Of a DNA stretch of 64,000 nt, positions 19,681-27,920 are shown in pieces. The stretch lies in assembly GCA_964507185.1 (NCBI GenBank), contig CAZDOY010000002.1, forward strand, positions 86,294-150,293, written 5' to 3'. Each line of letters opens with the position of its first letter. Position 1 is the stretch's first letter. Source of the DNA: CAVRTJ01 sp964507185. GTDB taxonomy: Bacteria; Acidobacteriota; UBA4820; DSQY01. The notes beneath the pieces are model-generated. The model was not told the origin of the DNA. It saw only the letters and a list, made by a program, of their open reading frames with translations, and made no database searches. A program made the translations under genes and the position numbers.

Positions 19681-21213
19681 TCAATACCATCCTATCTTTT
19701 CTTCGTTTTCGTAGCAGACCCGGCCGAGAATGTAGGCCGATACGAGCATGACGTAGACGTTTATCGGGGCCGCCACCAACACGCCGAGAAGCCCCATCGA
19801 TCTATTGAGCACAGTCTCGGCAAAAGCAAGAATGACGATCAGCGAACCCCACAGTGCGACGGCCATGAAGTAGGGAGGGCCGATCCGCGAGATGATCCTG
19901 AAAATGAGGACCGGATTCAAGCCGGGAAGGACGGTCTCGAAGAGCGCCACTATGGCCACGCAGATGGGGAGGTAGATCAGGTAAAAGACAAACATCATAA
20001 CAAGCAGCAGGGTTAACGGCAGGGCAGCAGCGCCTAGCGCCTCTCCGGGCGAGCCCCCTCCCGTAAAATGAAGAAGCGCACTGAACCCTGCGCTACCAAG
20101 GCAGAAGATCAGGATGAGAGGCACGAGCGAGACGAACGCGACGACGAGCACTTTGAGGAAAGTCACGGCCATGTCGCCGAAGTTCGTGGTGTCCGGCCAT
20201 TCGGGGAATTCGTAGGAGCCGTTCGCCACTTCCCTCACGAGATGAATATAGAAGGCGAACTGGAAACAGGTCACGATGAATATGGCCGCCAACCCATAAA
20301 GGCCGGCGAACCGGCAGGGAATCTTAACCATCTCGAGAAAACTCAGGAAACAGAAATAGAAAAGGGCGTGTCCCTTGAACGGCGAAGAAAGCACGTAAGG
20401 CATGTCCGCGTAAAAGGAGGGCCATTTCTCCCTTCGTTTCAGCACGATTGTCGTCCCGCCGCATGCGGAGCACAGGAGAATGGGCTTGACCCCCACGGTG
20501 CCTTTCTCAAAGCGCTTCAGGCACGCTTCACAAAGGAACCTCCCGCACTGCGCGCACTGACGCACGGGCGCGACATCCGCATGCGCAAAACAGTGGTCCT
20601 CGTCCCCCGTCGCCAGATCCTCCGCGGGCGCCTTGGTGCCCTGGGCACTGAATAAGGCCGCGAGTGCCGCAACTGCCCCGGCCGGCATCCAACGTCCGTC
20701 TCCCTGGTGCACTTCCTTGTCCGGCGTGAGGCCTCCCGAATCGGCGAGTTCTCCAAGTTCATCCAGCGTGAAAGGGCCTGTTTCTCCGCCGTCGTGCCGA
20801 AGGAACCAGGCGCCCTCGCTCTGGCCCACGGTTTTCGCCGGAGATTCCTTGCCGGCCATGGATATCCGGCCGTCCTGGTGAAGCACGATAGGCGCGCCAC
20901 ACTTCTTGCAAGGACCTTTGGCGCCCTTTGACGGAATTTTGGATGGGTCCACCACGTGGGGATGGCCGCAGGCAGGACACTCGAAGGACAGGCCGCGCCC
21001 GGGAGACGCCGCGGCCTCCCTTTCCCCGGCGCGTGCGCCCTTTGCAGGTGCCACTTTCGGCTCTGGAGCAGCGTCTTCGGGCCTGCCGTCCGCAAAGAGC
21101 CTGATGGGAGCGCCGCAGGCGCCGCACTTCCCCCGGATCCCGCCTGCCGGGATCTCGTTCAGCTTCATAGTGAAAGAGCGGTTGCAGGACTTGCACCGGA
21201 ACCGGATTTCCAC
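19681..21213 (-). CDS. Zinc-ribbon/GYF-domain membrane protein
   Basis: About 510 residues of layered design. Two N-terminal MJ0042-type zinc ribbons (CKSCNRSF with CGACGAPIRLF; CPACGHPHVV with CKKCGAPIVLH) are followed by a GYF_2-type domain (WFLRHDGGETGPFTLDEL). Next comes a B-box-like cysteine cluster (CFAHADVAPVRQCAQCGRFLC ending near residue 245), then six or more transmembrane helices of DUF4013-like character. The start is taken as GTG 21213, because GGAGGAG lies six bases upstream; TTG 21228 is in frame but includes that ribosome site. Similar modular proteins occur in Myxococcota and Desulfobacterota, with no defined function known to me. Inference: a membrane protein with a cytoplasmic protein-interaction head. 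Confidence 0.7.
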   Translation of the reverse strand: MEIRFRCKSCNRSFTMKLNEIPAGGIRGKCGACGAPIRLFADGRPEDAAPEPKVAPAKGARAGEREAAASPGRGLSFECPACGHPHVVDPSKIPSKGAKGPCKKCGAPIVLHQDGRISMAGKESPAKTVGQSEGAWFLRHDGGETGPFTLDELGELADSGGLTPDKEVHQGDGRWMPAGAVAALAALFSAQGTKAPAEDLATGDEDHCFAHADVAPVRQCAQCGRFLCEACLKRFEKGTVGVKPILLCSACGGTTIVLKRREKWPSFYADMPYVLSSPFKGHALFYFCFLSFLEMVKIPCRFAGLYGLAAIFIVTCFQFAFYIHLVREVANGSYEFPEWPDTTNFGDMAVTFLKVLVVAFVSLVPLILIFCLGSAGFSALLHFTGGGSPGEALGAAALPLTLLLVMMFVFYLIYLPICVAIVALFETVLPGLNPVLIFRIISRIGPPYFMAVALWGSLIVILAFAETVLNRSMGLLGVLVAAPINVYVMLVSAYILGRVCYENEEKIGWY

Positions 21214-21398
21214 CCTCCACTCCTCCAATCAGGATACGATGCATCATAACATACGAGAATCGGCAATGGGGCTTTCGGTTCACGCGCGACTTGGCACGAC
21301 ATGATGCTTAAGAACCATTCTCGAAGGGGGCTTACAACTTTCTCCCAGACCCCGACTTCGTGATGCTATACTTTAATCCTTAAAGACGAGGTGTCAGG

Positions 21399-23408
21399 AT
21401 GCCCCAGACCTTTGAACTCGAATTCGACGCACTTCCCCCAAAGAAAAGGTTCGAAGAGGGAATTCGACGTGCGCCGAGCCGTGGTTTCCGTCTCACCCGT
21501 GCCGACACGGAAATCGCATTGCAAAACGCCTTACGCTACGTTCCCGCTGAATTTCATGAAGAGGTAGCTCCGGAGTTCATGCAGGAACTCCTGACGCGAG
21601 GACGCATCTATGGCTATCGATTCCGCCCCCAAGGGCGTATCTATGGCAGGCCCATTCACGATTATCCGGGACGGATCATGGATGCCAAGGGCATGCAGGT
21701 GATGATCGACAACAACCTGGATTTTGAGGTTGCCCTATATCCCTACGAACTGGTGACTTACGGAGAAACCGGCCAGGTCTGTCAGAACTGGATGCAATAT
21801 CTCCTGATCAAGAAATACCTCTCCGAGATGGACCAGAACCAGACACTGGTCGTTTCCTCGGGGCATCCCCTCGGGCTCTTCCCCTCGCGGCCCGAGTCCC
21901 CCCGTGCCATCATCACCAACGGCCTCATGGTGGGCATGTTCGACACCCCCGAAGATTTTCACAGGCTCGCCGCCATGGGGTGCGCCAATTACGGCCAGAT
22001 GACTGCGGGCGGATGGATGTACATAGGCCCCCAGGGCATCGTCCACGGCACGTACATCACGCTTCTCAATGCCGGCCGGCTTTACCTCGGCATCCCGGAG
22101 AGCGGCAACCTCAAGGGGCACGCGTTCGTGACTTCCGGGCTCGGCGGCATGTCCGGCGCACAGGCCAAAGCCGTCGAAATTGCAGGAGGAGTGGGCGTAA
22201 TCGCCGAGGTCGACGAAAGCCGAATCAAAACCCGGCACGATCAGGGTTGGGTAAGCCTCGTCTCGGACGACCTGAGCCGCGTGGTCAAATGGATGGAGGA
22301 CTCCAAGGCGAAAAAGGAGGCCGTCTCCATCGCCTACCACGGAAATGTGGTGGATCTCCTTGAGTACCTGGACAAAGAAGGCGTAGAGGTCGAACTCCTC
22401 TCCGACCAGACATCGTGCCATGCCGTCTACGAGGGTGGCTACACGCCCGCGGGACTCTCCTACGAGCAAGCAAAGGCCCTCCTCAAGGAGGATTTCGAGG
22501 CCTTTAAATCAAAGGTCCACGAGAGTCTCAAGCGCCATTACGTCTCCATCAGGAACCTCACGCAAAAGGGTGCGCGCTTCTGGGATTACGGTAATTCTTT
22601 CATGAAGGCCGTCTTCGACGCCGGGGTTCCCGAGATCGCCAGGAACGGCGTAGATACGAGCCAGGGATTCATCTGGCCCTCCTATGTGGAAGACATCATG
22701 GGGCCGCTCTGCTTCGACTACGGCTATGGGCCATTTCGCTGGGTATGCCTTTCCGGAAGGCCTGAAGACCTCGAGAGGACCGACAAGGCGGCCATGTCCT
22801 CCATAGACCCGAACCGGCGCGGTCAGGACCGGGACAACTTCAGCTGGATTCGTGACGCGGCAAGAAACAAGCTGGTCGTAGGAACCCAGGCAAGAATCCT
22901 CTACGCCGACGCCGAAGGACGCGTGAAGATCGCCTTGAAATTCAACGACATGGTCCGCAACGGCGAGATTGGCCCCGTAATCATCGGCCGCGACCACCAC
23001 GACGTTCAGGGCACCGACTCGCCCTTCCGCGAAACCGCGAACATCTACGACGGGTCCGCCTACACATCCGACATGGCGCACCAGTGCTTCGCAGGCAACA
23101 TAGCCAGGGGCATGACCTACGTGGTGCTCTCCAACGGGGGCGGAGTCGGCACCGGCAAGTGCTTCAACGGTGGGAACGGAATTCTACTGGACGGATCAGA
23201 GCGCATCGACGAGGTCGTCACCTCGGGCCTTGATTGGGACGTCATGGGGGGCATCGCCCGTCGCGCCTGGGCCCGGAATCCCAACGCCATCGAAACGGCC
23301 AGACTCTGGAACCGGAAGATGGAGGGCGCTGGTCATATCACCGAGCCCCAGGTCGCCGACAAGGAGCTGGTAACAAGAATCGTAGCGGACGCCATTCGGG
23401 GTACCTGA
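21399..23408 (+). CDS. hutU: Urocanate hydratase
   Basis: A 669-residue enzyme of histidine degradation (urocanate to imidazolone propionate, with tightly bound NAD+). Recognised by long family blocks such as MVGMFDTPEDFHRLAAMG, ANYGQMTAGGWMYIGPQG, LNAGRLYLGIPESGNLKG, FVTSGLGGMSGAQAKA and GVGTGKCFNGGNG. It is the longer form of the enzyme (E. coli-type proteins have about 555 residues), as found in several anaerobes. GAGGTG precedes the ATG, and a TATACT hexamer lies near 21365. No hutH, hutI or hutG is next to it; upstream is an unrelated gene on the other strand and downstream a repeat region, so it stands alone here. Confidence 0.95.
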   Translation: MPQTFELEFDALPPKKRFEEGIRRAPSRGFRLTRADTEIALQNALRYVPAEFHEEVAPEFMQELLTRGRIYGYRFRPQGRIYGRPIHDYPGRIMDAKGMQVMIDNNLDFEVALYPYELVTYGETGQVCQNWMQYLLIKKYLSEMDQNQTLVVSSGHPLGLFPSRPESPRAIITNGLMVGMFDTPEDFHRLAAMGCANYGQMTAGGWMYIGPQGIVHGTYITLLNAGRLYLGIPESGNLKGHAFVTSGLGGMSGAQAKAVEIAGGVGVIAEVDESRIKTRHDQGWVSLVSDDLSRVVKWMEDSKAKKEAVSIAYHGNVVDLLEYLDKEGVEVELLSDQTSCHAVYEGGYTPAGLSYEQAKALLKEDFEAFKSKVHESLKRHYVSIRNLTQKGARFWDYGNSFMKAVFDAGVPEIARNGVDTSQGFIWPSYVEDIMGPLCFDYGYGPFRWVCLSGRPEDLERTDKAAMSSIDPNRRGQDRDNFSWIRDAARNKLVVGTQARILYADAEGRVKIALKFNDMVRNGEIGPVIIGRDHHDVQGTDSPFRETANIYDGSAYTSDMAHQCFAGNIARGMTYVVLSNGGGVGTGKCFNGGNGILLDGSERIDEVVTSGLDWDVMGGIARRAWARNPNAIETARLWNRKMEGAGHITEPQVADKELVTRIVADAIRGT

Positions 23409-23431
23409 GGAGTGAACGCGGGAGGGGGCTG

Positions 23432-23927
23432 ATTCTCCCTCTTCCCTCCGTTACCGTTGGGTTTTGCCATATCCACACAATCACGGGGGCGCTGCCCGGT
23501 CCGGCCCGGAGGTCGCCCTTGCGGGGGAACGGCGCCGCGCCGGACCTTCTTCGCACGGCTGCTGCGCTTCGATGCTCCATGTATTCGCATCTCAGCGCGC
23601 GCCATTCTCCCTCTTCCCTCCGTTACCGTTGGGTTTTGCCATATCCACACAATCACGGNNNNNNNNNNNNNNNNNNNNNNNNNNNNNNNNNNNNNNNNNN
23701 NNNNNNNNNNNNNNNNNNNNNNNNNNNNNNNNNNNNNNNNNNNNNNNNNNNNNNNNNNATTCTCCCTCTTCCCTCCGTTACCGTTGGGTTTTGCCATATC
23801 CACACAATCACGGGGGCGCTGCCCGGTCCGGCCCGGAGGTCGCCCTTGCGGGGGAACGGCGCCGCGCCGGACCTTCTTCGCACGGCTGCTGCGCTTCGAT
23901 GCTCCATGTATTCGCATCTCAGCGCGC
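23432..23927. repeat. 172-bp tandem repeat, interrupted by an assembly gap
   Basis: A 169-base unit (23432-23600) is followed after GCC by a second start of the same unit (23604-23658), which runs into the N gap. The unit then appears complete after the gap (23759-23927). The period is 172 bases. The 55 bases before and after the gap are identical, so the assembler probably broke on the repeat and at least two tandem copies exist; true copy number is unknown. Open frames through it are not convincing proteins. Its position between hutU and the ssrA duplication suggests an unstable intergenic locus. Confidence 0.8.
23659..23758. other. Assembly gap (100 N)
   Basis: A placeholder of exactly 100 N inside the tandem repeat. 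Flanking 55-mers (23604-23658 and 23759-23813) are identical, so the join may need no extra sequence, or the repeat may be longer than shown. Confidence 0.97.
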
Positions 23928-23971
23928 ATCCGTAAGCTCGAAACCCTTCGACTCCCTCAATTGGAATACGG

Positions 23972-24064
23972 CGGCCTTGCGGACGCAAGGCCATGTAAAA
24001 AAACGCCCTTCGAAGTCAACCCTCGAAGGACGGGCGTTTTTTTGGTGGAGGCGGCGGGAGTCGA
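23972..24064. repeat. 93-bp direct repeat, copy A: orphan tmRNA 3' end plus terminator
   Basis: Identical over 93 bases to 24241-24333. It contains the last about 23 bases of tmRNA (acceptor side and part of the T arm, minus strand), the intrinsic terminator and a 20-bp palindrome (GGCCTTGCGGACGCAAGGCC). After GAGTCGA it diverges from the intact gene. Weaker similarity continues upstream (CTTCGACTCCCT in both). No tmRNA body follows it. Confidence 0.85.
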
Positions 24065-24240
24065 CCTGGCGCGCGCTAGGAGCCTCGGACCCAGAGGGTC
24101 CTGCGTTCCAAGCGCCCCCAGCGGTCCCGGACTGGGGCCTCTTCGCGGTTTTCTACCGCCCGGCGCAAAGCAGTTTGCGCCTTGGCGTTGAAAACCAGCG
24201 ACCCTCCCCCACTCTTCGACTCCCTTAAATTACTTAAAGA

Positions 24241-24333
24241 CGGCCTTGCGGACGCAAGGCCATGTAAAAAAACGCCCTTCGAAGTCAACCCTCGAAGGAC
24301 GGGCGTTTTTTTGGTGGAGGCGGCGGGAGTCGA
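24241..24333. repeat. 93-bp direct repeat, copy B: 3' end of the intact ssrA
   Basis: The matching copy that belongs to the functional tmRNA gene, 269 bases to the right of copy A. It spans the 20-bp palindrome, the terminator and the 3' end of ssrA including CCA. The 176 bases between the copies contain no recognisable gene. Confidence 0.85.
24266..24312 (-). terminator. Intrinsic terminator of ssrA
   Basis: Read on the minus strand, ACGCCC and TTCGA pair with TTCGAA and GGGCGT across a short loop, with a 4-base bulge, flanked by seven A and followed by seven T. It begins at the CCA end of tmRNA. The same structure occurs in the orphan copy at 23997-24043. Confidence 0.85.
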
Positions 24334-24659
24334 ACCCGCGTCCGGAAAGGCCGGCCAAGGAAGCTTCTACGCGCGTAGTCGGTTCCTTAGGTTTCGCTAA
24401 CCGCCGATGGAGCCGACAAGTCGACGGGTCGCTAGCCCCTTAATCTTAGCCGGACCGACCGGAGCGTCTTCGGGCCGGAGCAACCCGCTAGCGTCGCCCT
24501 TGAAAGTCCGCGGGTACTACCATCAAGGACGTGGCAGCTTAAGCCGCCAGAGCCAGATCGTTGTGATTGGCAGTTGTAAGTGTCCGGTCGTTTTACGAGT
24601 GCCCGGAACTCGGCGCGCAACCACCTTCCGTACATCCCCGTCGAGACCGTTTCGCCCCC
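24312..24659 (-). ncRNA. ssrA: tmRNA
   Basis: A 348-base tmRNA gene. The 5' end GGGGGCGAAACGGTCTCGAC pairs with the 3' end CGCCTCCACCA as a 7-bp acceptor stem with one G-U. The 3' part has the T arm (GCGGGTTCGACTCCCGC) and an encoded CCA. Inside, GCC AAT CAC AAC GAT CTG GCT CTG GCG GCT TAA gives the proteolysis tag ANHNDLALAA, ending in the ALAA degron of tmRNA tags. It rescues stalled ribosomes in trans-translation. A sigma-70-like promoter lies upstream and a terminator downstream. The 3' end is duplicated 269 bases further on. Confidence 0.96.
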
Positions 24660-24674
24660 AGGGTGTGCAGGCCA

Positions 24675-24703
24675 AATATAAGCCGGGCGCAGTCCCGCGT
24701 CAA
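24675..24703 (-). promoter_or_regulatory. Sigma-70-type promoter of ssrA
   Basis: On the minus strand TTGACG (24703-24698) and TATATT (24680-24675) are separated by 17 bases. The -10 ends 15 bases before the mature 5' end of tmRNA, leaving a short leader for RNase P to remove. This is the best promoter match in the window. Confidence 0.85.
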
Positions 24704-24786
24704 GGACCCCTGATGGTTTCGTGGTGAGATTTCAGTATAATGACGCGGAGGGGCCGCAGGACCGCTACACCGCGGACAGGTGAAGA

Positions 24787-25665
24787 ATGAGCGCTATGAA
24801 AACAACGTCGAAATGGGTCTGGTCCCTCATCCTGCTCCAACTCGGCGTCCTCTCATACGTCATAGCCATCAAGGCGTTCTACATCCCCAACCACCTTTTG
24901 AGCGGCGGCGTGACGGGAATCGCTCTTCTCCTTCATTTGCTCTTCAATTGGCCCGTGGGCTTTCTCACGTTCCTGTTCAATATTCCCATCTTCTTGATCG
25001 GCATAAGGGACGTCGGCAAGAAGTTCGCCGTTATTTCCGCTCTCGGCGTTGTTGCTTTCTGGCTCGTCGTCGACCACGTTCCCATCCCTCCCGCAACCCA
25101 TGACCACCTGCTTGCCGCCATTTTCGGAGGTCTTCTGGGAGGCCTGGCCACCGCCTTGGCCCTGAAGGCGGGTGGTTCCCTCGGTGGTTTCGATATTCTC
25201 GGCGTCGTGTTGAACAGGCGCTTCAGTCTGGGCGTCGGAGAGGCCTCGCTCATCCTGAACGGCGCTCTTATCTCCGCAGCCGGTCTCATCGAGAATTTCG
25301 AGCTCGCCATGTACACCCTCGTGGCCATATACGTGGCCGGCAGGTCCCTTGACGCCATTCAGCTTCCCCGTCCCAGAAAAGCCGTCCTGGTCTTTTCGAA
25401 AAAGAACCATACGATCAAAGCCCGGATCCTGGCCGAAATGGGACGGGGCGTTTCGCTTTTCAAGACCATGGGCGCCTATTCAGGCGAAGAGTACGAAGCG
25501 CTCTTGTGCGTCGTCACACGCTACGAGCTGCGTGAAATGCGGGACATCATCAGGAGCGCGGACCCGGAGGCCTTCGTGAGTGTTCTCGAAGCGTCCGACG
25601 TCATGGGGCGGTTTCAGCGACCGTCGGCCTTCGAACAGATCGCCTTGAAGCGGTCCAGGAAATAA
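24787..25665 (+). CDS. YitT family membrane protein
   Basis: A 292-residue protein of the YitT/DUF161 family: five or six hydrophobic helices, with the signature IPNHLLSGGVTGIALLLH and a second glycine-rich repeat LKAGGSLGGFDILGVVLNRR. A cytoplasmic C-terminal DUF2179 domain follows (ILAEMGRGVSLFKTMGAYSG, CVVTRYELREMRDII). Function in bacteria is not settled; transport has been suggested. A TATAAT hexamer at 24736-24741 could serve as its -10. The gene is divergent from ssrA, and the two share about 130 bases of promoter region. Confidence 0.93.
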   Translation: MSAMKTTSKWVWSLILLQLGVLSYVIAIKAFYIPNHLLSGGVTGIALLLHLLFNWPVGFLTFLFNIPIFLIGIRDVGKKFAVISALGVVAFWLVVDHVPIPPATHDHLLAAIFGGLLGGLATALALKAGGSLGGFDILGVVLNRRFSLGVGEASLILNGALISAAGLIENFELAMYTLVAIYVAGRSLDAIQLPRPRKAVLVFSKKNHTIKARILAEMGRGVSLFKTMGAYSGEEYEALLCVVTRYELREMRDIIRSADPEAFVSVLEASDVMGRFQRPSAFEQIALKRSRK

Positions 25666-25699
25666 GAACCCGGCAGGAATCCCATCTCGAGCCCGGAAA

Positions 25700-26056
25700 T
25701 CAGGTCCGGCGGCGAGGTCCTCCCGTCACCATTCGATTGAGAAGAAACGAAACCAGCGAGATCATGAGGGAGCCCAGCACGGCCCACCAGAATCCTCTAA
25801 CTTCGAACCCGCTGACGAGCCACGAGGCAATATAGAGCAGCAGTGCGTTGATGACGATGACGAAGAGCCCAAGGCTGATTATCACCAACGGCAGGGTGAA
25901 TAAAATGAGCAGGGGTCTCAGGATGGCGTTGGCCAGCCCGACGATGACGGCGGCAAGGAAGAGCGATAGCAGGGACTCGAAGTGGAGCCCCGGCAACATG
26001 ACGGCCACAATGCCCATGGAGGCCATGAGAATCAGCACTCTGCCCAGAAAGTGCAT
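25700..26056 (-). CDS. Small four-helix membrane protein, phage-holin-like (YvlD) family
   Basis: A 118-residue, almost wholly hydrophobic protein with four membrane helices and the family block VGLANAILRPLLILFTLPL, followed by SLGLFVIVINALLLYIASWL and FWWAVLGSLMISLV. It matches the PF04020 type (YvlD), named after phage holins but widespread as a chromosomal gene of unknown role. No phage genes are near. It starts 7 bases after the DUF3047 gene, so the two are almost surely co-transcribed. Confidence 0.88.
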   Translation of the reverse strand: MHFLGRVLILMASMGIVAVMLPGLHFESLLSLFLAAVIVGLANAILRPLLILFTLPLVIISLGLFVIVINALLLYIASWLVSGFEVRGFWWAVLGSLMISLVSFLLNRMVTGGPRRRT

Positions 26057-26063
26057 GGCGCGC

Positions 26064-26738
26064 CTACCTGCTCTTGAAGGCTATGTCGGCCATGCCGCTC
26101 TGCGCGAAAGAGTGGGTGTCGTCGGAATCGATCTGAAAGCTGAAAGCCACCGGATTTGGGGCATCCGTCCCGAAGGCCCTCTTGAAATCGGCGGCGACAT
26201 CACGAACTTCGTGCTTCCAGACTTTAAGTCCGTCCCGCTCGCTTCTCAGCACGAAAATCCTGGTGTTGGAGTTCTTTGGGGAGGTATAGAAGGTTCCCGC
26301 GGAAGGGACTGTCTCCCACGTATAGCCGAGGATCCTGTAGTCCAGGCTCCCGAGAAGTCCCTTTCCCGGAAATAGAACGTAGACCTGCGCGGCCTCGTCG
26401 TCCGTGGCCCTGTAGCGCCCGTCGCCTCCCGGGGGAAGCGCATCGGCCTCCCACGTCCAGGTGAGCATGGGCGTTTCCTTCAGGTCCACGCTGACCTTGC
26501 GCAAAAACGCCCACGAAGAGTTGTCGCTTGTGAGCCGGACGAAGGGCATGGCGCCGTTGTGGAGGAAATCGACATCAACGTTGCCGACCCATTTCTTGAT
26601 TTTCCAGGCGCTGTAGAATGGGGCGGCCGACTGGAAAGACTCCACCATCACCTCAGGGACGAGATTCCCTTTCGGGTTGGAGGGTAGCAACATCAGAAAC
26701 AGGACCAGGGCGAGCGCGCCCGGAATGACTCTCTTCAT
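26064..26738 (-). CDS. DUF3047 family exported protein
   Basis: A 224-residue protein with a signal-like N-terminus (MKRVIPGALALVLFLMLLPS). DUF3047 features are LTWTWEADALPPGGDG, the DDEAAQVYVLF strand, LGYTWE, RIFVLRSERDGLKVW and VAFSFQIDSDDT, a beta-sandwich pattern. It is likely periplasmic or surface-bound; its function is unknown. It precedes the holin-like gene by 7 bases on the same strand. Confidence 0.85.
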   Translation of the reverse strand: MKRVIPGALALVLFLMLLPSNPKGNLVPEVMVESFQSAAPFYSAWKIKKWVGNVDVDFLHNGAMPFVRLTSDNSSWAFLRKVSVDLKETPMLTWTWEADALPPGGDGRYRATDDEAAQVYVLFPGKGLLGSLDYRILGYTWETVPSAGTFYTSPKNSNTRIFVLRSERDGLKVWKHEVRDVAADFKRAFGTDAPNPVAFSFQIDSDDTHSFAQSGMADIAFKSR

Positions 26739-26834
26739 GGCGGTTTATTATACGGTTTCTCGCTCTCCATGTCCACAGTTACGGGCAAGGCCCCGAACGC
26801 CGGGAATCGGGTTCCCGATCCCGCCGAACGGGGC

Positions 26835-27920
26835 TCATTCCCGGACCAAGGCGTCGAGGCGTTCCGCCGCGTTTCTAGCCGGATTCGGCGGGAGCGCTAC
26901 GATGGGAAGGGGTGAAGCCAGGCTCCTCGAGATCATTCCGGGGAGATCCTCCACATTTCCACAGATCCCGGCCCATTGGTGGCTGTCCATGTACTCGATG
27001 TTGGCGCGCTCCTGACCGGGAAGGCTGGGAATCACGATGACCCTGCGTCCCATGTAGAGGGCCTCGGACAGACTGAGTCCTCCCCCCTTCGTGACGATCA
27101 GCGAACTGGCCGCCATGAGCGAGGGTATGTCGTTCCTGTATCCGAGCACCCTCAGCCTGGAGGGATTCGCATGGGCAAGCGGCACGAGGCTCCTGCGAAG
27201 TTTCTTGTTCAGCCCGCAGACCACGACCACTTTGCATCTTTCAACTTCCAACGCGCTTAAGGCGGCCTTTCCGAGGGGGCCGGCTCCTACGCCTCCCCCA
27301 AGTAAAAGAACGATCGGTGATGCGTCTTCCAGGCCGAGCGCCGCTCTCGCGGACGACGGATCGTGACTGCGCTCGAAAGTCGGCGCAACAGGTATGCCGG
27401 TGGCCGTCAGCCGCTCTTCGGGAATCCCCTTCTCCAGGAGCATGGGCTTAAGGTCCTCATGCGGGAGAATGAACAGATCGACCTCGTTTCTGGCCCACAA
27501 CGGGTATACGTCGTAATCGGTAATAATGGCTGCGAGCTTGATGGTGCTTCCGGTTTTCTGCTTCCAGTCCGCGGCGACCTCCATGGCGTTGTACTGGGTC
27601 GCCACGATCAGATCGACGCCTTCCGGAATTCTTTGTCCGAAACGCCGCACCACGCGCCTGTCCATAATCGGAAGCGCCAGTCTCTTCCGCTTCTTGAAGG
27701 CACCTGAATTGTACATGCCGTCCCAGACCGAAGGAGCCCTAAGAGCCAGGAGGAGATATCCATGCCGAAAGAGGAGGTCGTAGTCCAAAGGGACCCATTG
27801 CTCGAGCGGCCTGTGTTCGCACGCGTGTCCCAGGTGCGAAAGCTCTTGCGAGAGGATGCCGGCGACCTGCCTGTGTCCCGTACCGAGTGCGTAGGACAGG
27901 ACGACCGTTCTGGGAGTCAT
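26835..27920 (-). CDS. Glycosyltransferase, MGDG-synthase/MurG-like fold
   Basis: About 361 residues of GT-B fold. The N-terminal half starts VVLSYALGTGHRQVAGIL, the Gly-rich acceptor-side loop of processive diacylglycerol glucosyltransferases and MGDG synthases. The C-terminal half has VLLLGGGVGAGPLGKAAL and the nucleotide-sugar site TKGGGLSLSEALYMGRRVIV followed by PGQERANIEYM. The ATG at 27920 is chosen because it overlaps the TGA of the PAP2 gene by four bases (ATGA), indicating coupled translation. Inference: it glycosylates a lipid, perhaps diacylglycerol released by the PAP2 partner. The sugar and acceptor are not known. Confidence 0.85.
   Translation of the reverse strand: MTPRTVVLSYALGTGHRQVAGILSQELSHLGHACEHRPLEQWVPLDYDLLFRHGYLLLALRAPSVWDGMYNSGAFKKRKRLALPIMDRRVVRRFGQRIPEGVDLIVATQYNAMEVAADWKQKTGSTIKLAAIITDYDVYPLWARNEVDLFILPHEDLKPMLLEKGIPEERLTATGIPVAPTFERSHDPSSARAALGLEDASPIVLLLGGGVGAGPLGKAALSALEVERCKVVVVCGLNKKLRRSLVPLAHANPSRLRVLGYRNDIPSLMAASSLIVTKGGGLSLSEALYMGRRVIVIPSLPGQERANIEYMDSHQWAGICGNVEDLPGMISRSLASPLPIVALPPNPARNAAERLDALVRE

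Noticed and set aside
23965..24064. A second tmRNA or tRNA gene at the orphan repeat
   Set aside because: Only the last about 23 bases of tmRNA are present; no acceptor partner, tag or D arm follows.
23234..24228. Open frames running through the first N gap
   Set aside because: They depend on the placeholder N bases and the tandem repeat; no start signal or family match.
25700..26056. Prophage remnant suggested by the holin-like gene
   Set aside because: The YvlD-type family is chromosomal in many bacteria, and no phage structural, lysis or integrase gene is near.
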